Source: Candidatus Sulfotelmatobacter kueseliae (GTDB taxonomy: Bacteria; Acidobacteriota; Terriglobia; Terriglobales; Acidobacteriaceae). From it: a stretch of DNA of 54,748 nt. Made by a program: the position numbers and the translations under genes. Below the pieces are notes generated by a model, which ran no database searches, was not told where the DNA came from, and was given only the letters and a program-made list of their open reading frames with translations. Location of the stretch: NCBI GenBank assembly GCA_900290255.1, contig OMOD01000190.1, positions 1 to 54,748 on the forward strand, written 5' to 3'. Of the stretch, positions 50,687-54,748 are shown piece after piece. Every line of letters begins with the position of its first letter. Position 1 is the stretch's first letter.

Positions 50687-50884
50687 TTGGCAGAAGTACG
50701 GCTTCAAGAGGGTGAATCCCTCGAGAACGCTCTACGCCGCTTCAAGCGCAAGGTGCAACAGGAAGACATTATCAAGGAGGTCAAGCGCCACTCCTTTTAC
50801 CTGAAGCCCGGCGAAAAAAAACGTGTGAAGGCCGCGCTGGCTCGTAAGCGAGCCCGCAAGAAAACACGCAAAGAACAGGATTAA
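50687..50884 (+). CDS. rpsU: 30S ribosomal protein S21
   Basis: 65 residues: MAEVRLQEGESLENALRRFK, then RKVQQEDIIKEVKRHSFYLK and the basic tail RVKAALARKRARKKTRK. S21 is a late-assembling protein of the 30S platform near the anti-Shine-Dalgarno end of 16S rRNA. The start is TTG 50687, chosen because GGGGGTG lies 8 nt upstream. Presence of S21 alongside leaderless-type starts is of interest. A stem-loop follows after 11 nt. Confidence 0.95.
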   Translation: MAEVRLQEGESLENALRRFKRKVQQEDIIKEVKRHSFYLKPGEKKRVKAALARKRARKKTRKEQD

Positions 50885-50895
50885 CTTCAGCAAAA

Positions 50896-50918
50896 AGCCG
50901 CTCCTTCCCGGGGCGGCT
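50896..50918 (+). terminator. Terminator-like hairpin after rpsU
   Basis: AGCCGCTCC pairs with GGGGCGGCT (one wobble) over a TTCCC loop, 12 nt after the stop. It is preceded by five A and lacks a good T run, so it may be weak or rho-independent in the other direction. The remaining 50919-51148 stretch shows no gene. Confidence 0.5.
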
Positions 50919-51148
50919 CTGCTCGATCTGGCCCCCACCTGATTGAGCTGCAGTAGGGGATTTTCATGCTCAGCATTCTTCCGGCTTATTAGCCAGATAG
51001 TCAGTGCCCACGCCCCGTTCCAGGAGCGTGGCGGGCCGAGTCCAGGGAGTACGAGGGGGAGATGTATACATCCTGTTTTTCTCCGTACCACCGCAGTTCT
51101 TTCCCCGCGAGTGGGCGCGTGGAAACGGGCTGAAGGGAGCCATCCTCA

Positions 51149-51466
51149 ATGGAGTTTCAGGACAAGGTGCTGAAGTGTGTGGACTGTGGAAGCGAATTTG
51201 TTTTTACCGCCGGGGAGCAACTTTTCTTCCACGACAAGCAGTTCAAGAACGAACCGAAGCGCTGCAAGGCGTGCAAGAACAAGCGCGTTGCGGTATTGGG
51301 CGCGCCCCCGGCGCCGGGACAAAATTATCGTTACACCAAGGTCGAAACCCAAGCCATCTGTTCGGGATGCGGGAAAGAGACCACCGTGCCTTTTCGTCCG
51401 ACGCAGGGGCGCCCGGTATTTTGCCGGGAATGTTTCCAGTCGCGGAGGACCGCGGCCTCGGCCTGA
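51149..51466 (+). CDS. Zinc-ribbon protein
   Basis: 105 residues with two ribbon knuckles. One runs from CVDCGSEF (C10, C13) to KRCKACKNKR (C39, C42). The other runs from ICSGCGKET to VFCRECFQSRR, giving four CxxC pairs in all. The domain after the first CxxC (AGEQLFFHDKQFKNEPKRC) is the zinc-ribbon type found in small bacterial proteins. It could bind DNA, RNA or protein. AAGGGAG lies upstream of ATG 51149. Function unknown. Confidence 0.75.
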   Translation: MEFQDKVLKCVDCGSEFVFTAGEQLFFHDKQFKNEPKRCKACKNKRVAVLGAPPAPGQNYRYTKVETQAICSGCGKETTVPFRPTQGRPVFCRECFQSRRTAASA

Positions 51467-51546
51467 TTACGGGCTGCACGCCTGCCCCTGAAATGGGACT
51501 GCGCCCGCGATGGCTGACTTCGCCCGATTAGGCCCCCGGGGTGCGT

Positions 51547-51552
51547 TACCAT
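51547..51552 (+). promoter_or_regulatory. -10-like box close to the mtaB start
   Basis: TACCAT lies 6 nt before GTG 51559, with no ribosome site between. The spacing equals that of selD and the DUF2393-like gene and supports 51559 over the upstream GTG 51541. Confidence 0.35.
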
Positions 51553-51558
51553 AAGAAC

Positions 51559-53202
51559 GTGCCCGGATATTACGTAGAGAATTTCGGTTGCCGCGCCACC
51601 CAGGCCGACGGCGCCGCTCTCGAACGCCAGTTCGAGGAACTCGGTCTCTCTCGCGCCTCGAATTCCAGCCAGGCTGCCATCGTCGTGCTCAATACTTGTA
51701 CCGTCACCGCTGCCGCCGATCAGGATGCGCGCGCGGCCATCCGCCGCATTCAGCGCCGGAATCCTGAGGCCAGCATTGTCGTCACCGGCTGCTACGCGCA
51801 ACGCGCTCCCGCCGAGATCGCAAGCCTGCCGGGCGTAACTCATGTCATTGGCAACTCGCACAAACATCAGCTCGCGGAGATTGTCGGAGCCACTGCCGAC
51901 TCCGAATCAGTTCTTGACTCTGGGTGGCGCAGCGCTTCTAGCGCTGCGATGGAGCCTCCCACTCCGTCGAGGGCTTTAGCCCCTGGGGGGCGCGCGTTCA
52001 TCCCCGTGGCCAATCTCTCTGCGCCTGCCGGACCCCCGAAGCCGGAAGCCGAACGGCCGATCTTCGTCTCCGACATCTTCGCTCACACCGAACTGCTGGC
52101 CGCTCCCGTCTTCGACGCCCCGAATGAACGTACCCGCCCTAACCTGAAAATCCAGGACGGCTGCGACAACCGCTGTTCCTTCTGCGTGATTCCCTACGTC
52201 CGTGGTCAAAGCCGTTCTCTCCCGCCCGACCGGATCATTGGCGAGGTGAACGCGCTGGTCGACGCCGGCTATCGCGAAATCGTCCTCAGCGGGATCAATC
52301 TCGGCCGCTGGGGACGCGACCTCGGACCTCAGGCCCCGGACCTCAGACCTCGGACCCCGGACCTCAGCCCTCAGCCCTCAGCCCTCAGCCAAACCCCGGC
52401 GTCTGGGGTCCGAGGTCTGAGGTCTGACGCCGCCTTCCAGAAGCTGGAAAGCAGAAGCCGAGACCCGCGTTTCGAGGATCTCATCCGCGCCATCCTGGCC
52501 GAGACCTCGATTGAGAAGCTGCGCATCTCGTCCGTTGAGCCCATGGACTGGACCGACGACCTGATTGTGCTCGTGGCCTCGTCCGCGCGCATCGCCAAGC
52601 ACGCGCACGTACCCATGCAATCCGCCAGCGACGCCGTCCTGCGCCGCATGCATCGCAAATACCGCCCCTGGCACTATCGCGAAAAGATTGAGAAGATTCA
52701 CGCCGCCATGCCCACGGCCGCCATCGGCGCCGACGTCATGGTTGGATTTCCCGGCGAAACCGACGCCGAGTTCGAAGCCACGCGCCGCATGGTCGAAGAC
52801 TTGCCCTTTACCTACCTGCACGTCTTCACCTATTCCGCCCGCCCCGGCACGCCGGCCGCGTCCCTGCCGAACCAGGTCCCGGTACGCGTAGCCCGCGAAC
52901 GCAACCGCGTCTTGCGCGAGTTGGCGGCTGATAAGAAGCTGGCGTTCATGCGGAGCTTCGTCGGCAAGGAAATTGAGGCGATCACGCTGAAGAGCGAGTG
53001 TGGCGCGGGCGAGTGTGGCGCGGGCACTCCTGCCCGCGAAAGCCGTCCAGCTGAATTCACCGAAGCTCTCACCGACAATTACCTGAAGCTGCATCTCAAA
53101 GGACGCCACCAGCCCAACCGCTGGCTGCGCGCGCAAGTGGAAGACGTGATTGACGGCGCGCTCGAGGGAGCAGCCAAACACGCGGACTCTCCGAGCTCCT
53201 AA
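51559..53202 (+). CDS. mtaB: tRNA (t6A37) methylthiotransferase with three repeat insertions
   Basis: Radical SAM enzyme that adds methylthio to t6A37 of tRNA. 547 residues from GTG 51559. The N-terminal UPF0004 domain has C11, C47 and C78 (NFGCRATQADG, VLNTCTVT, TGCYAQR). The radical SAM cluster is C202, C206, C209 (DGCDNRCSFCVIPY). The MtaB-like VMVGFPGETDAEF and a C-terminal TRAM-like region (NYLKLHLKGRH) follow. The protein is roughly 100 residues longer than usual. Three segments (about 121-150, 255-292 and 480-497) are translated from repeats that also occur between genes. The reading frame is kept through all three. Confidence 0.92.
   Translation: MPGYYVENFGCRATQADGAALERQFEELGLSRASNSSQAAIVVLNTCTVTAAADQDARAAIRRIQRRNPEASIVVTGCYAQRAPAEIASLPGVTHVIGNSHKHQLAEIVGATADSESVLDSGWRSASSAAMEPPTPSRALAPGGRAFIPVANLSAPAGPPKPEAERPIFVSDIFAHTELLAAPVFDAPNERTRPNLKIQDGCDNRCSFCVIPYVRGQSRSLPPDRIIGEVNALVDAGYREIVLSGINLGRWGRDLGPQAPDLRPRTPDLSPQPSALSQTPASGVRGLRSDAAFQKLESRSRDPRFEDLIRAILAETSIEKLRISSVEPMDWTDDLIVLVASSARIAKHAHVPMQSASDAVLRRMHRKYRPWHYREKIEKIHAAMPTAAIGADVMVGFPGETDAEFEATRRMVEDLPFTYLHVFTYSARPGTPAASLPNQVPVRVARERNRVLRELAADKKLAFMRSFVGKEIEAITLKSECGAGECGAGTPARESRPAEFTEALTDNYLKLHLKGRHQPNRWLRAQVEDVIDGALEGAAKHADSPSS
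51921..52005 (+). repeat. Repeat insertion 1 in mtaB
   Basis: GGGTGGCGCAGCGCTTC, TAGCGCTGCGAT (51922-51950) matches the repeat after the receptor gene (50505-50532). It is followed by GGGCTTTAGCCCCTGGGG (51972-51989), the inverse of the repeat at about 2423-2440. Both are read in frame as low-complexity protein. Confidence 0.75.
52322..52430 (+). repeat. Repeat insertion 2 in mtaB
   Basis: CCTCAGACCTCGGACCCC (52341-52358) and its exact inverse (52405-52422) form an 18-bp arm pair. The words are those of the intergenic repeat at 46300-46392. The insert is translated as Pro/Asp/Leu-rich sequence (PDLRPRTPDLSP). Confidence 0.8.
52995..53040 (+). repeat. Repeat insertion 3 in mtaB
   Basis: A 15-bp unit GAGTGTGGCGCGGGC is tandemly duplicated (52995-53009, 53010-53024) and leads into the hairpin CGCGGGCACTCCTGCCCGCG (53019-53038). 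It is read in frame as ECGAGECGAGTPARES. Confidence 0.7.
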
Positions 53203-53228
53203 TTCATAAACGCAGTCCCTGCACTAGC

Positions 53229-53954
53229 TCACTTGATCTTCTTGGCCGTTATCGTGCTGTCGTAGAGCCAGAGCACGTAGGTGTCGACCTTGCCATCCGG
53301 CGACCTTGTAAAGGTCAGAACGCCGGGTTGCCCACGCTGGAAGAAACTGTTTGCCGATAAGGGCAGATCCGCCTCAGGTTCGGGGTCATCAGGCCCCTGC
53401 TCCAACAGCCTGTCCCCTTCGCGTGTGATCTTCACAATCTTGCCCGGGCTGACCTCGTATTCGCCGACATAGTCATCCAAAACATTGGGATCAACTCTTG
53501 CAGGCACGCGATTCTGGTTCGGGATCTCGCTCTCCGCGCGTGCCGTCAACAGCCAGCGTCCGTCACGTTTCACATAGGTTTCAACAATTCTCAATTCCTC
53601 TGTAATTTCCCGGCCGGCAAACGGTACGTGCGACGTGGTGCGATACATCATTACGGCTGCGTTGTTGTCGCCGTGGACTCGCACCTCGCGGGGCTCGTCG
53701 CTAAATTCCTTGAGAGTACGAGCCCGCTCGATCAATTTTTTCTTGTCGTAGATCAAGCCGTTGTCTGGCATCAGGATTGCGTCGTCCAGAAAGGCGCCGA
53801 AGGCGGTCGCGTCGTTCCGCGCAAGGGCTGCCCATCGTTCGCGCAAAACCTGCCTGAGTTCAACTTCCAGCTTCGTTGGTTTCGGCTGTGCGATGGTGGA
53901 TCCCGCGATCGCAAGCAGGGCAATGATCGTCATACGGACTGGCATTCGTTTCAT
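53229..53954 (-). CDS. Exported two-domain DUF4440 protein
   Basis: 241 residues. A signal peptide (MTIIALLAIAGSTIAQ) is followed by an NTF2-like DUF4440 domain (about 30-150: LRERWAALARNDATAFGAFL, LIYDKKKLIERARTL). The C-terminal domain (about 160-240: VLDDYVGEYEVSPGKIVKIT, VLTFTRSPDGKVDTYVLWLY) is of the DUF3471-like type often attached to beta-lactamase-fold proteins. Exported, presumably periplasmic, ligand-binding. ATG 53954 lacks a clear ribosome site. It lies 30 nt downstream of the STAS gene on the same strand and may be co-transcribed. Confidence 0.75.
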   Translation of the reverse strand: MKRMPVRMTIIALLAIAGSTIAQPKPTKLEVELRQVLRERWAALARNDATAFGAFLDDAILMPDNGLIYDKKKLIERARTLKEFSDEPREVRVHGDNNAAVMMYRTTSHVPFAGREITEELRIVETYVKRDGRWLLTARAESEIPNQNRVPARVDPNVLDDYVGEYEVSPGKIVKITREGDRLLEQGPDDPEPEADLPLSANSFFQRGQPGVLTFTRSPDGKVDTYVLWLYDSTITAKKIK

Positions 53955-53984
53955 GGAGGGCCTTTCAGGGGGAACAACGCTTCA

Positions 53985-54680
53985 TCAAGCCGCGCCCGGT
54001 TGCAGCCGCGCCGCGATCTTCTCCATCAGCTCCGCCGTCGCTTGCCCCGCTTCGAGGGTAGAGAACTCGGTTCCCAACTCAATCACCGGAACGCCGGCGC
54101 AAGCCTCACGAAATGACTTCTCCGTGGCCGGCGACGCAGTCATGTCTGTGCTCACCAGCAGCAGATCGAAGCGCGACACCCGCATCAGGATCAGCGCGTC
54201 GCGCAGGTTGTTGCTGGTGTGCACGTCATATCCGCCGCGCCGCAACAGTTCGCGAATGTAGGTGACGACGTCCGCACTGCGGTCCACGCACAACACGCTT
54301 CGCCCCTTTGCAACCGGCTGCTCGGCCTCCGCCGGCGCACGGTAAAACGCCGCCACCGCGTGATCTTCCGATGCGTGAGAATCAAACAGCTTGCTCAGAT
54401 GGGACAACTGCAAAACTTTGTGGATATGCTCGGGGACATCGCAGAGCTTCAGATCGCCGCGCGCCTGGCGCGTGCTGGTCAGGGTGCGCACCATGGTTCC
54501 CAGCCCGCTGCTGTCAATGAACACCACCTCGCCCAGATGCAGCACGATCGAGCGCCGGTCGCGCAACAGCCATGCCACATGGGCGCGCAGCGCCTCGCTC
54601 TCCCCGCCGGCAACGATTCTTCCCTGGCAGCGGACAATCGTCACCCGCCCCACATCGCGCGTTTCGAGTGATAGTTTCAT
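53985..54680 (-). CDS. STAS domain fused to a degenerate receiver domain
   Basis: 231 residues from ATG 54680, after AGGGGCG. The STAS (anti-anti-sigma-like) domain (about 1-110) has the regulatory site FIDSSGLGTMVRTL with candidate phosphoserine S57 or S58. The second part (about 125-215) has a CheY-like plan (GRSVLCVDRSADVVTYIREL, then SRFDLLLVSTDMTASPATEK). At the phosphoacceptor position the sequence is DLLLVS, so Ser replaces Asp and the domain probably does not take phosphate from a kinase. No sigma-factor or anti-sigma gene is adjacent. Confidence 0.8.
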   Translation of the reverse strand: MKLSLETRDVGRVTIVRCQGRIVAGGESEALRAHVAWLLRDRRSIVLHLGEVVFIDSSGLGTMVRTLTSTRQARGDLKLCDVPEHIHKVLQLSHLSKLFDSHASEDHAVAAFYRAPAEAEQPVAKGRSVLCVDRSADVVTYIRELLRRGGYDVHTSNNLRDALILMRVSRFDLLLVSTDMTASPATEKSFREACAGVPVIELGTEFSTLEAGQATAELMEKIAARLQPGAA

Positions 54681-54687
54681 TTCGCCC

Positions 54688-54708
54688 CTAGCAGGCTGCG
54701 GAAAAATG
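54688..54708. repeat. CAGGCTGCGGAAAAA dispersed repeat
   Basis: TAGCAGGCTGCGGAAAAA (54688-54705) matches 5628-5641 and resembles 50468-50483. It starts just upstream of the STAS gene, and its continuation runs to the window end. Confidence 0.6.
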
Positions 54709-54748
54709 GACTCCGCGACTTAGATCCTCTCCAGATCTCAGTGATTTT

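Noticed and set aside
50919-51148. Possible small RNA gene between rpsU and the zinc-ribbon gene
   Set aside because: Some palindromes are present, but no promoter-terminator pair or known RNA motif could be supported.

Overview
The window looks like chromosomal DNA of a soil-type Acidobacteriota (class Terriglobia, Koribacter/Sulfotelmatobacter-like). This is inferred from gene content and style and is not proven. The signs are high G+C, a very large Oar/CarboxypepD_reg TonB-dependent receptor, many secreted proteins of unknown function (DUF2911, DUF1579, DUF4440), HpnH, the def-fmt-rsmB-PASTA order, and dense dispersed palindromic repeats between genes. No phage, IS transposase, CRISPR array, tRNA or rRNA was recognised.

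Layout. 0.1-2.4 kb: a small membrane gene split by a frameshift, a VOC protein, a HAD dehalogenase and a LuxR-type regulator. 2.8-9.0 kb: aroC, def, fmt, rsmB, and a PASTA protein. 9.3-16.5 kb: a Gly/His-rich secreted protein, gyrA, an aldo/keto reductase, a DinB protein, selD (with an in-frame UGA read as selenocysteine) and a DUF2393-like membrane protein. 16.8-24.1 kb: an exported amidohydrolase, hpnH, a rhodanese, an ECF sigma factor overlapping an OsmC gene, mscL, a TonB-domain protein and a lipoprotein. 24.2-31.7 kb: the replication-origin block, with dnaN and dnaA on the minus strand facing away from rpmH-rnpA-yidD-yidC-jag on the plus strand. 31.9-37.1 kb: a receiver-like protein without its aspartate, DUF2911, a TonB-domain protein, an OmpA-type coiled-coil protein and a nuclease-like protein. 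37.3-43.4 kb: an L-arabinose-type catabolic operon (araD, SSS symporter, small membrane protein, FucI/AraA-like isomerase, araB) with a visible promoter and a LacI-type operator. 43.5-54.7 kb: DUF1579, DUF4440, hisS, gamma carbonic anhydrase, a TonB-dependent receptor, rpsU, a zinc-ribbon protein, mtaB, a second DUF4440 protein and a STAS-receiver fusion.

Most notable signals: (1) SelD with UGA at residue 18, the catalytic Cys/Sec position, followed by a SECIS-like hairpin. (2) Repeats that also occur between genes are inserted in frame inside selD (one) and mtaB (three). (3) There are several unrelated families of repeat whose two ends are inverted arms built of reiterated short words, often touching a stop or start codon. 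(4) Several genes have a -10 box only 6-9 nt upstream of the start codon, the layout of leaderless transcripts. (5) The arabinose operon combines a regulatory site with an unexplained 79-aa membrane protein next to its symporter.
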